Shown here piece by piece: positions 9,190 to 18,469 of a DNA stretch of 64,000 bases. Source of the DNA: Pseudomonas graminis (GTDB lineage Bacteria; Pseudomonadota; Gammaproteobacteria; Pseudomonadales; Pseudomonadaceae); assembly GCF_013201545.1 (NCBI RefSeq), contig NZ_CP053746.1:954501-1018500 (forward strand), read 5' to 3'. Below the pieces are notes generated by a model. The model was not told the origin of the DNA, did no database searches, and worked only from the letters and a program-made list of their open reading frames with translations. Every line of letters begins with the position of its first letter. Position 1 is the stretch's first letter. A program made the position numbers and the translations under genes.

Positions 9190-10522
9190 ACATGCAATTG
9201 AAATTGAGTCGCTGTCTAAATGCTTTCATATTTATGACACACCACGCGATCGACTTTTGCAGATGTTCTCCATGGGAGAAAAAAAGTACTTCCGCGAGTT
9301 CTGGGCGCTCAAAGCCGCTTCATTTTCGGTCAAACGAGGAGAAACCGTTGGGATAGTCGGGCGCAACGGGAGTGGCAAGTCGACTCTCCTGCAGCTGATC
9401 TGCGGAACGTTGAATCCGACTTCCGGGGCAATCACTACCAACGGGCGAATTGCTGCGCTGCTGGAATTAGGCTCGGGCTTCAATCCTGAGTTCAGTGGCC
9501 GAGAAAACGTCTTCATGAACGCCGCCGTCCTGGGGCTAAGCCAGGAAGAAACCAAACGCCGTTTTCATGACATTGAGTCCTTTGCCGAGATTGGCGACTT
9601 CATTGACCAGCCCGTTAAAACTTACTCGAGCGGGATGATGGTGCGACTGGCGTTCGCAGTAGCCATTAACGTTGACGCGCAAATACTTATAATTGACGAA
9701 GCATTGGCTGTTGGTGACGAACTATTTCAGCGCAAATGCTATGCAAAGATTGAAGCCCTCAAACAGCTCGGCGCCACGATACTGTTCGTTTCCCATTCCG
9801 GCGGAACGGTGATCGAGTTCTGCGACAGAGCAGTACTGTTGGACAGTGGCGAGGTATTGGCAATAGGTCAGCCCAAGGCGATCGTGAGCCGGTACCAGAG
9901 GTTGATCTATGCATCGGCAGAAAAGCGCGAGAAAATCAAAAACGAAATTCGGTTACAACTCGCTGATCTATCTGATGAACAGCAGTCGGCCGACGCTCAG
10001 GCAGAACCGGAAACTGTCGAAGCTGCATCGAGCAATGACTTCTTTGATCCCAACTTGAAACCTCAGAGCACCGTATCCTATGAGAGCAATGGAGCCCTCA
10101 TCCTGGAGCCGGCAATCTACACCCGAGCCAACAAACCGGCCAACACCCTGACCCGCGGTGAACATTACTTTTATCGATACAAAGTCAGGTTTAGCAAAAG
10201 CGTAAGCAACGTCCGATTCGGGATGATGATAAAGACGACGTCTGGATTCGAGCTGGGAGGAGCTGCATCCAGCCCCGTGGGCGGCGGAATAGTACATGCC
10301 GCTGCAGGCCAGGAAATAGACGTGGAATTTCAGTTCAATTGCAAGCTGAACATTGGCACTTATTTTTTGAACGCAGGCGTTACAGGCTTGATCGGAGAGG
10401 AAGACACTTATCTGCACCGTATTATCGACGCCTACCTTTTCAAGGTTAGCCCTACAGAAAATGATACTGCGACGGGAGTAGTCGATTTTGACTGTGTCTC
10501 CACCGTAAAGGATATTTTCTAA
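9179..10522 (+). CDS. wzt: Polysaccharide ABC exporter ATPase Wzt with C-terminal glycan-binding domain
   Basis: A 447-residue ATPase. Residues 1-250 are the nucleotide-binding domain with Walker A GRNGSGKST, signature YSSGMMVRLAF and Walker B ILIIDEALAVGD. A charged linker follows, then a beta-sandwich from about residue 290 to 440 of the Wzt C-terminal type. In E. coli O8/O9a that domain binds the modified non-reducing end of the O antigen and licenses export of finished chains only. The start is the ATG at 9179 (MSSEHAIEIES); the upstream extension to 9143 lies inside wzm. The extra domain predicts a terminally capped polymer, which bears on the sulfotransferase gene downstream. Confidence 0.94.
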   Translation: MSSEHAIEIESLSKCFHIYDTPRDRLLQMFSMGEKKYFREFWALKAASFSVKRGETVGIVGRNGSGKSTLLQLICGTLNPTSGAITTNGRIAALLELGSGFNPEFSGRENVFMNAAVLGLSQEETKRRFHDIESFAEIGDFIDQPVKTYSSGMMVRLAFAVAINVDAQILIIDEALAVGDELFQRKCYAKIEALKQLGATILFVSHSGGTVIEFCDRAVLLDSGEVLAIGQPKAIVSRYQRLIYASAEKREKIKNEIRLQLADLSDEQQSADAQAEPETVEAASSNDFFDPNLKPQSTVSYESNGALILEPAIYTRANKPANTLTRGEHYFYRYKVRFSKSVSNVRFGMMIKTTSGFELGGAASSPVGGGIVHAAAGQEIDVEFQFNCKLNIGTYFLNAGVTGLIGEEDTYLHRIIDAYLFKVSPTENDTATGVVDFDCVSTVKDIF

Positions 10523-10688
10523 TAATTCCTATGTACGTTGAGGTAGCCGAAGCATCGAGTCCCGGCTTGGTGATATCTATCATCGCAAGATTGCCGATAT
10601 GAATGAGGCTACCCTACCGAAGAGAGGCCTGAACGCCCTCGCTCGGCTGTGTTTATCAGGCCCGAGGCGTCAGGCCGAAGATATCTAG

Positions 10689-11079
10689 ACGCCCGCACCC
10701 AGAAACCTTTCTTTGATGCTGGGCATCGATGACTTTGTCGCCCATGATCGGGTAACCTTTGCCACGGCCATAACGCATGATTCAACAAAGACTACCTTTC
10801 TAAGTAACGACCATAGTTGGGTTGCACCACAAGTACTCCATACCGATGCAAAGACGGGTAAAACGCTTTTACTACTCAGAGACTCGTTTGCATCGGAGTT
10901 ACTGCCAATGCTGAAAGAACAATTTGAGACAATCATAACAGCTCATGTACAAGACGGTTTTTTTTCGAAAAGACCTCGTTGAACAATTTAAGCCAGATGT
11001 GATCGTAGTCGAAGTTATCGAGTCAGGCACCCGTCATTCGATGAGGGAAATGCCCGAACTGGAACTGAAGGCAGATTAA
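10689..11079 (+). pseudogene. Remnant of an AlgX/AlgJ-like SGNH acetyltransferase, frameshifted
   Basis: Reading from 10689 gives an open frame with LLLLRDSFASELLP, the Asp-Ser-Phe block seen in the catalytic domain of AlgJ/AlgX-type O-acetylation proteins. The frame stops at 10981 just after a run of eight T (10968-10975). With one T fewer the frame continues as DLVEQFKPDVIVVEVIES to a TAA at 11077-11079, the usual end of this domain. No N-terminal part or start codon is visible upstream. I read it as a 3' fragment of a dead gene with one later frameshift. Polymerase slippage at the T run could in principle restore the frame, but the missing 5' end argues against function. Confidence 0.6.
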
Positions 11080-11250
11080 AGAAGTCACTATAGATTGGTC
11101 AGCCCGATCTACAAGACACTGTCCCGTTGGTAGCGCTTGGTACCCGTGTTTTTTCTGACTCGGCTACCTACCCCTCAACATGAGGTGCTTATAAGAGCCT
11201 TCGTAAGTACCTCCAATATTGCTCCTTACAACACGGACCAATAATACTTT

Positions 11251-11841
11251 TTAAGGGGCGAGGTAACGATCCAAGCCGAGCAAGATATCGTTGACCGCGT
11301 CCTGAACGCTATAATCAACTGTATTTATCCTTATATCTGGCGCGACCGGCGGTTCGTACACAGAGTCCAGCCCCGTGAAGTTCTTGATCAACCCTGAACG
11401 CGCTTTGACATACAGCCCCTTGGGATCCCGTCGCTCACATTCAGCGAGGGGCGTATCAATGAATACCTCGACAAACTTATCCGACCCGATGATCTCCCGC
11501 GCCAGTCTTCTGTCGTCGCGGAAAGGCGAAATGAACGCAACTATGACTATCAGTCCGGCATCCGTGAACAGATTAGCGACTTGAGCAATGCGACGGATAT
11601 TTTCCTTGCGGTCCTGGTCACTGAAGCCAAGATCACCACACAATCCGGTACGTACGTTATCTCCATCTAGAAGATAGGTATGTTTGCCAAGTGCAAGCAG
11701 CTCTGTTTCCAACGCATTCGCAATAGTGGATTTACCAGCCCCGCTAAGCCCAGTCAGCCATATTACAACTGGACGCTGCTTTTTCAACGCAGATCTGAGC
11801 TGCTGATTAACTGCAGTCTCATAAAAACTCGTATTACTCAA
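11251..11841 (-). CDS. cysC: Stand-alone adenylylsulfate kinase CysC
   Basis: APS kinase of 196 residues: APS + ATP gives PAPS, the universal sulfate donor. The P-loop is GLSGAGKST (31-39), the substrate loop is LLDGDNVR, and FISPFR (103-108) holds the conserved Ser. The length equals free-standing CysC, not the CysNC fusion usual for Pseudomonas sulfate assimilation. Pseudomonas cysteine synthesis can reduce APS directly, so an extra PAPS-maker inside a polysaccharide locus points to sulfation of a product. The likely consumer is the sulfotransferase at 12805-14061, on the opposite strand after a gene-free gap of about 960 bp. Confidence 0.95.
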   Translation of the reverse strand: MSNTSFYETAVNQQLRSALKKQRPVVIWLTGLSGAGKSTIANALETELLALGKHTYLLDGDNVRTGLCGDLGFSDQDRKENIRRIAQVANLFTDAGLIVIVAFISPFRDDRRLAREIIGSDKFVEVFIDTPLAECERRDPKGLYVKARSGLIKNFTGLDSVYEPPVAPDIRINTVDYSVQDAVNDILLGLDRYLAP

Positions 11842-12804
11842 AATCTCTCTCCGTCAACGTCCGCTCGATGTGGCCTACATGTGCGCTGAAAAAGCTGCGT
11901 CATTGTGGAAGGGGCTGAACTTCAGCCCGTCAAACTCCGATCCTAGCATACACAGGCATCTGCTCGTATCACCATGCGGATGGCCGAGCCTTCGCGTAGC
12001 GGGTGGAGGCAATCGAATCACCACAATCGCCCGGATGGCGAGGCATGGGCTTCATTCGGTAACACAACGAGATGTATGCGATTGCCCGGAAGGTGATGAA
12101 AAGCGTCAACTCTTTTTATTTACCAATCATTTGCAATGCAGCCTAGCAACATTTGTATACATAGAAGTCGGATGCACTGGCTACGCCGGATGCCAAGGCG
12201 TGGGCGCTGTGGCCGGATCAGCCCTGGGGCGAGCGCCACGGCACGCTGACCAAACCCGCCCCAAACGTTTAGCAGGGGTAAAGCTTGAAAAATACAACCC
12301 TCAATATTCAGGCTTCATGGGGTACCACCTGTAAGCGCTAAAGAAGGAAGCGCCGGGATGTGTGCCGAACTCAGTCCGGATTTTGGCTCCGGCAGCGACG
12401 GATTAGGGCATAGAGCGCTCTGACAAGTGGCAACAACAAGCTCTATCCAGTATCGTGCCGCACGAGGAAAGGCCAGAACTTCAAGTAGCTCATCGCTACA
12501 GAGAACAGGCACCGGCCACCGCGCGTGGTTGGAGGTTAGGTGCCGCGGGCGGAGTACGTTCTGTGTCGCGCCGCTACTCGGATAGCTAGGACGTCGCGGC
12601 AAAACGTGGCATAAACTCATCACTCAGGCGATTTTCTAGGAATGGCAAGATGTCGCAATGGTGACGTCTGCGCTTTGTTGAGCGCGGCAACATGGAGGGG
12701 CTTTCCGCGCGGAGCACCCTCAGCCGTCATCAATCAGTGGGCATCATGGCTCCAACGATAGATCTCGGCATCTCACAAAGACTTTTTAGAAAGCGATTTG
12801 GTAA
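11842..12804. other. Gene-free stretch of 963 bp between cysC and the sulfotransferase
   Basis: Open frames here (for example 11870-12334 plus and 12315-12623 minus) have no recognisable domain, ribosome site or sensible composition. A short stretch at 12192-12270 reads well in one frame (WALWPDQPWGERHGTLTKPA, then stop), which could be the tail of a lost gene that I cannot identify. No terminal inverted repeats or transposase motifs were seen. It must contain the promoters of both flanking genes. Confidence 0.5.
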
Positions 12805-14061
12805 ATGGAAGACGATTCGACAAAGAGCGATAATTCCGGAGCGGACAGCAAAGTCGTACTGGTGCTGGGCATGCATAGAAGCGGCACGAGTGCCATTGCT
12901 GCGGGCCTTCAGCAGCTTGGAGTGGTGATGGGGACCTCTCTCTATCGAGGGGACGAATGGAACCCGAAAGGTTATTTTGAAGAGAAGAAATTCGTCGAAT
13001 TCAACACTCGGTTGTTGGATATGGCCGGGCTCCGCTGGGATTCCGCTTACCCATTCCCCGATAGCGCTGCCTCGCGCTGGGCCCCCCAAAGGACTGCAGC
13101 CTACGACTTGGTTGACGAGGTTTTTGGCGATACTCGCGTCTGGGGTTTCAAAGACCCCAGAATGTGCCTGCTTTCGGCTTTCTGGTCTGAGACATTCAGG
13201 TCTCGCGGGCTGACGCCTTGCCTGTTGCTGATGCTACGCGATCCTGCAGAAGTCGCGCTCTCATTGAATAGACGTGATGGGATAGCGGTCGAGCGGGCCG
13301 GCTGGCTCTGGTTCAATCATCTGCTTGGCAGCTTGGATTATCTCCAGGAGCACTCGGATACGCATTTAATAGATTTTTCTGACCTTCTGCATGCTCCTGC
13401 CGAGGTCATGCGAGGCTTGGCAAAATGGATCGGGATTTCCGTCAGCGAAAACTTGGTTGAAAGTTTTGCCTCAGATTTCATCTCTCCGGGGTTAGCGAAC
13501 GGTAAGGGCACCGCGAAACCGCTAATGCACCCGTTGATCATTAGCGCGTACACGTTTTGGCGCTCTGTGGCGAGCAACGGCATGTCTCCTAATATCGCTT
13601 TGCAGAGTCCGGAATGGCTAAGCATAAAAAGATCGTTTGAAGTCGAGATCAAACCAACGCTGCAAGCTGTTCAGAACTTTTTTGCAACGGACCGCCAGCT
13701 CACTGTAATGGACTCCCGTTTAATCGAACTTAGCGATGCACTACAGGTTACTGAAGAGCTAGCGCTGAAACGCTTGGCAGAGCTAACCTCGCAGGAGTCG
13801 CAATTAAAGCGGACACTTGATGCTCTCGCCTATGCTGAAAAGCTTGCGTTCGAAAGATTAGAGCGGATAGGAGAATTGGAACCGCAATTGAAGCTCACCA
13901 GCGATGGGCTAGCGTTTGCAGAAAACCTTGCGTTAACTCGACAAGCGACCATAGAACGGCTGGAGAAAGAGTTCACCCATGCTGCGGTCATCAAAGGCTA
14001 CGTCGTACCCGCTACTGACGAGGCGGACAGCGACACAAATAAGGACGAGACATCTAAGTGA
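12805..14061 (+). CDS. Sulfotransferase-family protein with C-terminal 28-residue-repeat coiled coil
   Basis: A 418-residue protein. Residues 15-260 look like a PAPS-dependent sulfotransferase: the 5'-phosphosulfate loop is LVLGMHRSGTS (19-29), the FKDPR block is at 115-119, and the 3'-phosphate motif is LRDPAEVALSL (144-154). From about residue 312 there are two full and one partial copies of a 28-residue unit (four heptads), with leucines in coiled-coil positions. No signal peptide, so it should act in the cytoplasm, where PAPS and the growing glycan are. The next gene overlaps it by 4 bp. The nearby cysC can supply PAPS. Sulfation of the glycan is inferred; a different nucleophile or acceptor is possible. 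Confidence 0.8.
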   Translation: MEDDSTKSDNSGADSKVVLVLGMHRSGTSAIAAGLQQLGVVMGTSLYRGDEWNPKGYFEEKKFVEFNTRLLDMAGLRWDSAYPFPDSAASRWAPQRTAAYDLVDEVFGDTRVWGFKDPRMCLLSAFWSETFRSRGLTPCLLLMLRDPAEVALSLNRRDGIAVERAGWLWFNHLLGSLDYLQEHSDTHLIDFSDLLHAPAEVMRGLAKWIGISVSENLVESFASDFISPGLANGKGTAKPLMHPLIISAYTFWRSVASNGMSPNIALQSPEWLSIKRSFEVEIKPTLQAVQNFFATDRQLTVMDSRLIELSDALQVTEELALKRLAELTSQESQLKRTLDALAYAEKLAFERLERIGELEPQLKLTSDGLAFAENLALTRQATIERLEKEFTHAAVIKGYVVPATDEADSDTNKDETSK

Positions 14062-15701
14062 CTAGCGGAGTAGCAGCCCAAGATCAGCACCAGAGCGATC
14101 TGCATGATACGTTGATGTGCCAAATCGATCACATCGCACTTCATCCATACGGCTTGTTCGGCTATGGCTGGGCGCTTGATAAAGCGGGCACCATTTCACA
14201 TGCCACCTTGGAACTTAAATATGCCGACGGACGCATTGAATCCGTCGACGTTTCAACTGGCCGAGTCAGGGAAGAGGTTGCCATTGTCTTTCCTCATCAT
14301 GCCCAAGCTGGCCAGTCGGGTTTCATGTTGATGGCGGGCTGGAGCGGGGTACCTCCCGAAAATGCGGATTTGGTATTTCAGCTTACAGATGGCAGAGTGG
14401 TTCGCAATGACCTCCACACTGCCATCAGCCAAGCCGCTCCAAGGGCAGGGGTAGCGGAAAGCCGCTACCTATTGAGGCGCGCTTGGGGGTACGTAAGGCG
14501 AGGCAAGCTAACCCAGTTAGTGCAGAAAGCCATAAGATACGGCAAGAGCAACCCTCGCTTGGGCGAGCCTGATGATCCGAGTGTCTCACAGCGGGTAAGA
14601 GGTAAGCACTGCCGTCTTGTGATTGACCACTCGATGGGAGGGGGGGCTAACCTTTTTCGCGAGCGCTTGGTGAAGCAATGGGTAGAGGCAGGTGACACCG
14701 TTGTGCTTCTTAGCTTCAAGGTGGCATCAATGGAGCCATTCATAGAAGTCCGTGACGGGGCCGGCAGCTTCGCCTCGGCATTGCAGCCATTAGAGTCGCT
14801 CATAGCGCTACTCAAACCTGCCAAGTCGGTAAGACTGTTTTTTAATTGCGCAGTGTCATTCCCGAATCCCGCGCTCATCCAGCAGCTCGTTCTGAATGTG
14901 AAGGCAAGGTACAAGTCTGAACTGATCGTTGCGATGCACGACTATTTTCTGGTCTGTCCTTCAAATTTCTTGCTGGACAGCACAGGCGTTTATTGTGGCG
15001 TCCCGTCGATCAGCCAATGCGAGTCATGCCTGCCCTACCACGGTGACGGCTTTGTTTCCCTTACGGGTGAGAGATCAATTACCAACTGGCGAAGCGTTTG
15101 GGGAGACCTATTCAACGCTGCGGACGAGATACGGTGTTTTTCAGATTCGACCAGACGACTCTTAGGCCGTGCGTACCCGGAAGTGGCAGCGAGGGCTACA
15201 CTGATTCCCCATGAAGTTCCGCCGCTTCGAACGGTACGAAACAGCCGCGCGGAAGAACCCGTTCTTACAATCGGCGTCATCGGATCCATATCCCATCACA
15301 AGGGAGCAGGGGTGGTTGCAGACCTCGCCAAGGCGATCGCCGCTTCGGGCGCCGGTGTACGCATTGTCGTTGTTGGCAGTGTGGACGCATGGTGTCCGCC
15401 AGAGGTAGTAACGCAGACCGGCCCGTACAAGCAAGATGATCTGCCCAAGATCATCGAGAAGCACAAAATCAATATTGCCCTGCTGCCATCGATTTGCCCC
15501 GAAACTTTCTCGTTTGTTGCGCACGAGATCATCTCAATGAATCTACCAATGATCTGCCTGGACCTTGGTGCCCAGGCTGACATCGTCCGTAGCCAACCTT
15601 CAGGACACGTTTCGGCACGTCAAGATGGACCAGGGCTACTTGAAGAAATTATCGCTTTTGATCGCTCCATGCATCCGTTAACAATGAAGGTTATCTCTTG
15701 A
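14058..15701 (+). CDS. GT4-like glycosyltransferase with an N-terminal beta domain
   Basis: A 547-residue protein. Residues about 20-120 look like a small beta-rich accessory domain (FGYGWALDKAGTISHATLEL, with FPHHAQAGQSGF) of a kind found ahead of transferase domains in O-antigen loci. From about residue 185 a GT-B fold follows: RLVIDHSMGGGANLFRERL at the start, IGVIGSISHHKGAGVVADLA at the second Rossmann half, and the nucleotide-sugar segment ICPETFSFVAHEIISMNLP. It starts at a GTG overlapping the sulfotransferase stop and itself overlaps the next gene by 4 bp, so the four genes 12805-18417 form one coupled operon. Sugar and linkage are unknown. Confidence 0.75.
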   Translation: MTSGVAAQDQHQSDLHDTLMCQIDHIALHPYGLFGYGWALDKAGTISHATLELKYADGRIESVDVSTGRVREEVAIVFPHHAQAGQSGFMLMAGWSGVPPENADLVFQLTDGRVVRNDLHTAISQAAPRAGVAESRYLLRRAWGYVRRGKLTQLVQKAIRYGKSNPRLGEPDDPSVSQRVRGKHCRLVIDHSMGGGANLFRERLVKQWVEAGDTVVLLSFKVASMEPFIEVRDGAGSFASALQPLESLIALLKPAKSVRLFFNCAVSFPNPALIQQLVLNVKARYKSELIVAMHDYFLVCPSNFLLDSTGVYCGVPSISQCESCLPYHGDGFVSLTGERSITNWRSVWGDLFNAADEIRCFSDSTRRLLGRAYPEVAARATLIPHEVPPLRTVRNSRAEEPVLTIGVIGSISHHKGAGVVADLAKAIAASGAGVRIVVVGSVDAWCPPEVVTQTGPYKQDDLPKIIEKHKINIALLPSICPETFSFVAHEIISMNLPMICLDLGAQADIVRSQPSGHVSARQDGPGLLEEIIAFDRSMHPLTMKVIS

Positions 15702-16966
15702 AAAAAATACACGTTTACACGAGCGCCGCTTGTAACTACATCCCCAAAGTTCGCGCGCTGATTGAGTCGATCAAAAAATTCCACCCTGAGTGGGTCGTCC
15801 ACTTGGCTTTGTCCGATGAAATTCCGGCAGGTCTTGATCTGTCCGCGGAGCCTTTCGATGAGATTCACCCACTGAGCAGTCTGGATATTCCAAACGCAAC
15901 AGGATGGGCGTTTTGTCACACAATCGTTGAACTCTCCACCGCAATTAAGCCTTTTCTGCTAGCTCGGCTGCTGGACCGCGAGGACTGCGCGGGTGTTATT
16001 TACATGGACCCAGATACTGTTCTCTTTTCGCCTTTGACCGATGTGATTGAGGCACTGGGCCATTCAAATATCGCCCTCACCCCCCATCAAATTGAGCCAG
16101 AACCGTCCTTGGCAGCGATCATGGACAATGAGATCTCCAGCCTAAAACACGGCATTTATAATTTGGGTTTCCTGGCCGTAGCGCCAACAGAGGTAGGCAA
16201 GCAATTCGCCCGCTGGTGGTCTGATCGTCTGTATTACTTCTGCCGCGCCGAAATTCATAACGGCTTGTTCACCGATCAACGCTGGATCGACTTGGCACCT
16301 GCTTTCTTTGAAGGCGTTTGCATTATGCGCACGTCGCGCTTGAACGTTGCACCATGGAACGCCACCACGCGCAAAATTACGGGCGAGCTACCAGATAGTG
16401 TGATGGTGGATGGGCAACCTTTGGGTTTCTATCACTTCACAGGTTTCGATAGCGGTGATCATCGTACGATGGCTCGCAAGAACGCGGGCGGACAGGAGAC
16501 AGTACATGCGCTCATCGAGTGGTATACCCGCACCATCGCCGAGCTGGGCAAAGACCCGCTGAGCAAAGTCGTCTGGGCATTTTCGCGATTTGACGACGGC
16601 ACGGTAATTCCGAAGCCAGCCCGGTTGATCTACCGAGAGCGACTTGATCTACAGCAGGCTTTCCCGAACCCTTTCTTGACTCAGGAAGGTGGCTATAAAG
16701 GATGGTGGGAATCCCAAGGCCGTATCGAATTCCCTTTGTTGTTTGACAAAAATGCTGCTCCAGCAGAAATGGTGCGCTTAACCAGCGCATTAACCCCTGG
16801 CTATCAAGCGGGTGGAACCGCCGCAGTGTTCAGCTCAAGCAGAGTACGCGACCACTTTGCTAATGCCATTGATGACCCGCGCCACGGCGTCAAGCTGGCA
16901 AAGCGAGCATGGGAAGTACTTCGGACTGAAGGGGTCGCGGGAATCGTGAAGCGAGTTTCGAAATGA
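15698..16966 (+). CDS. Glycosyltransferase with GT-A (GT8-like) fold
   Basis: A 422-residue cytoplasmic protein. The start KKIHVYTSAACNYIPKVRAL and the Asp-x-Asp segment GVIYMDPDTVLFSPL are the nucleotide-sugar and metal-binding elements of GT8-like retaining transferases. HGIYNLGFLAV and FTDQRWIDLAPAF are further family blocks. The start is a TTG overlapping the preceding stop (TTGA), and the stop overlaps the next ATG. The C-terminal 130 residues do not match a domain I know. The donor could be any hexose; it is not readable. Confidence 0.75.
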   Translation: MKKIHVYTSAACNYIPKVRALIESIKKFHPEWVVHLALSDEIPAGLDLSAEPFDEIHPLSSLDIPNATGWAFCHTIVELSTAIKPFLLARLLDREDCAGVIYMDPDTVLFSPLTDVIEALGHSNIALTPHQIEPEPSLAAIMDNEISSLKHGIYNLGFLAVAPTEVGKQFARWWSDRLYYFCRAEIHNGLFTDQRWIDLAPAFFEGVCIMRTSRLNVAPWNATTRKITGELPDSVMVDGQPLGFYHFTGFDSGDHRTMARKNAGGQETVHALIEWYTRTIAELGKDPLSKVVWAFSRFDDGTVIPKPARLIYRERLDLQQAFPNPFLTQEGGYKGWWESQGRIEFPLLFDKNAAPAEMVRLTSALTPGYQAGGTAAVFSSSRVRDHFANAIDDPRHGVKLAKRAWEVLRTEGVAGIVKRVSK

Positions 16967-18417
16967 CGCCTGAGGTGCCTTCAGCAGCGGTACACCACCA
17001 AGCGTCGGAGGATCAACAGAGCTATCGATGGCCGGTCGTCTCGAAGTCGCAGGCAGGTGTATTGATTTCGGTTATCGCCGGAGTTGCAGCCTGCACGTGC
17101 ATCGCGCTTCAGGCTCCTGGACAGGTCTCTATGGACACCAGCGTTCAGCTCTATGAAGCGTCAATCGGGCAGTCTATCAGCTACAACCCGCCCTTCATGT
17201 CTGCGCTGATGAGGTGGCTCGGGGGCGGCTCAGTTGCAACTTCGCTTTTGGTGCTGATAAACGCTGTTCTCCTTTACGGCAGCTTTGCCTTGACTGCCGT
17301 TTCGGTGGGCAATATGGGCCAAGACCAAGGGCGGGACCACCTCCCTTACTGGCGAATAATCCTCGCAATAGTGATTGTGCTGAACCCGATCATATTCCTG
17401 TACGCAGGCATCGTCTGGAAGGATGTGCTGTTCGCGTCACTTCTCACTTCAGGATGTGCTCTAACGCTTGCAGCGAGTACAGGTGGCATTTACAAACGCT
17501 ATGCCTGCGCACTAGGGGCCATCGCAGTTCTGGCAGCGGGAATGATCACCCGCCAGCAGGGTATCTTTATGGTCCCCTGCATCTTGCTGGCGGTGATTGT
17601 AGCTTTGTGGCCAAGCAATTCTCGGAACCAGAAGTTTTACGTGATTGCCGGGGTCATCGCCGCATTCTTAGTAAGCGTTACGGTACTCCAAAAAAGAGTT
17701 GACGCAGCTATCAAACCACCCGTGAAGGTCGCGACCTCTGTCGGGTTTCGTAATTTAATGATTTTCGATCTCGCAGGCATGGTAAGTGACTCAGACCGAC
17801 AGGCAAGCGATTACGCATTCCCAATTAGTCCAGAGCAGCTGACAGCCATCCGTCAGATCTACACACCGGAACGGGTGGACACCTTGGACCGTACCCCGTT
17901 TACTCAAGCTTGGGTTGGCCGGCTGCCGAACAGCGAGTTGAGTGATGCGTGGTGGGCGATGCTTAAACAAAATCCAGGGGCTTACGCAGAGCACCGGTTG
18001 TCGGCTTTTGGAAAGCTGATAGGTCTATATGGATTGGAGGGCACGCTTCCTATCCACATCGGAGTGGAAGGAAACCCGAGCTATCTTAAACAAGTAGGTA
18101 TCGGTGAAGGACGCGATCAGCGGAGTCAACTTATCTACGATATTGCGGTGCAATATTTTACTTGGCCTATATACCGTCACTTTTTTTGGTTAGGCGCTCT
18201 GGTCCTAGCGGTGGTGATTGGTGTCTATGCCCGCCTGCCACGTCGGCTACTGCTTATCAGTGCACTCATCGCTGCGGCTACCGCTTTGATGTACGCATCT
18301 TACCTGCCAACAGCCATTGCCGCAGACTTCAGGTATCTATTTGGTGCAATACCACTGGTCATGATGCTTTTCATGGTATTGCTCATGGGGGGACGAATAA
18401 CTTATTGGAAACGATGA
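16963..18417 (+). CDS. Polytopic membrane protein, possible GT-C-type glycosyltransferase
   Basis: A 484-residue inner-membrane protein with about ten hydrophobic helices. A periplasm-facing loop after the first helix carries SMDTSVQLYEASIGQ, the region where lipid-sugar-dependent GT-C enzymes keep their catalytic acid. A large soluble loop spans about residues 245-360. With the GtrB-like and flippase-like genes that face it from the other strand (18560-19890), it could be the periplasmic transferase of a three-gene glycan-decoration system. That is inferred from context; the protein family itself is uncharacterised to my knowledge. It is the last gene of the coupled operon from 12805. Confidence 0.6.
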   Translation: MTPEVPSAAVHHQASEDQQSYRWPVVSKSQAGVLISVIAGVAACTCIALQAPGQVSMDTSVQLYEASIGQSISYNPPFMSALMRWLGGGSVATSLLVLINAVLLYGSFALTAVSVGNMGQDQGRDHLPYWRIILAIVIVLNPIIFLYAGIVWKDVLFASLLTSGCALTLAASTGGIYKRYACALGAIAVLAAGMITRQQGIFMVPCILLAVIVALWPSNSRNQKFYVIAGVIAAFLVSVTVLQKRVDAAIKPPVKVATSVGFRNLMIFDLAGMVSDSDRQASDYAFPISPEQLTAIRQIYTPERVDTLDRTPFTQAWVGRLPNSELSDAWWAMLKQNPGAYAEHRLSAFGKLIGLYGLEGTLPIHIGVEGNPSYLKQVGIGEGRDQRSQLIYDIAVQYFTWPIYRHFFWLGALVLAVVIGVYARLPRRLLLISALIAAATALMYASYLPTAIAADFRYLFGAIPLVMMLFMVLLMGGRITYWKR

Positions 18418-18469
18418 CGGGCCTGCTCCTGTGAGCGTCCCAATAAAGCGTTTTTAGTAGGGGCTATCA

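Noticed and set aside
10960..10990. Programmed frameshift at the T8 tract
   Set aside because: The gene lacks a 5' end, so a shift would not give a complete protein; decay is simpler.
12315..12623. Minus-strand frame of 102 codons
   Set aside because: No start signal, no domain and odd composition; lies in the gene-free gap.
11842..12804. Insertion sequence remnant
   Set aside because: No terminal inverted repeats, target duplication or transposase motif could be found.
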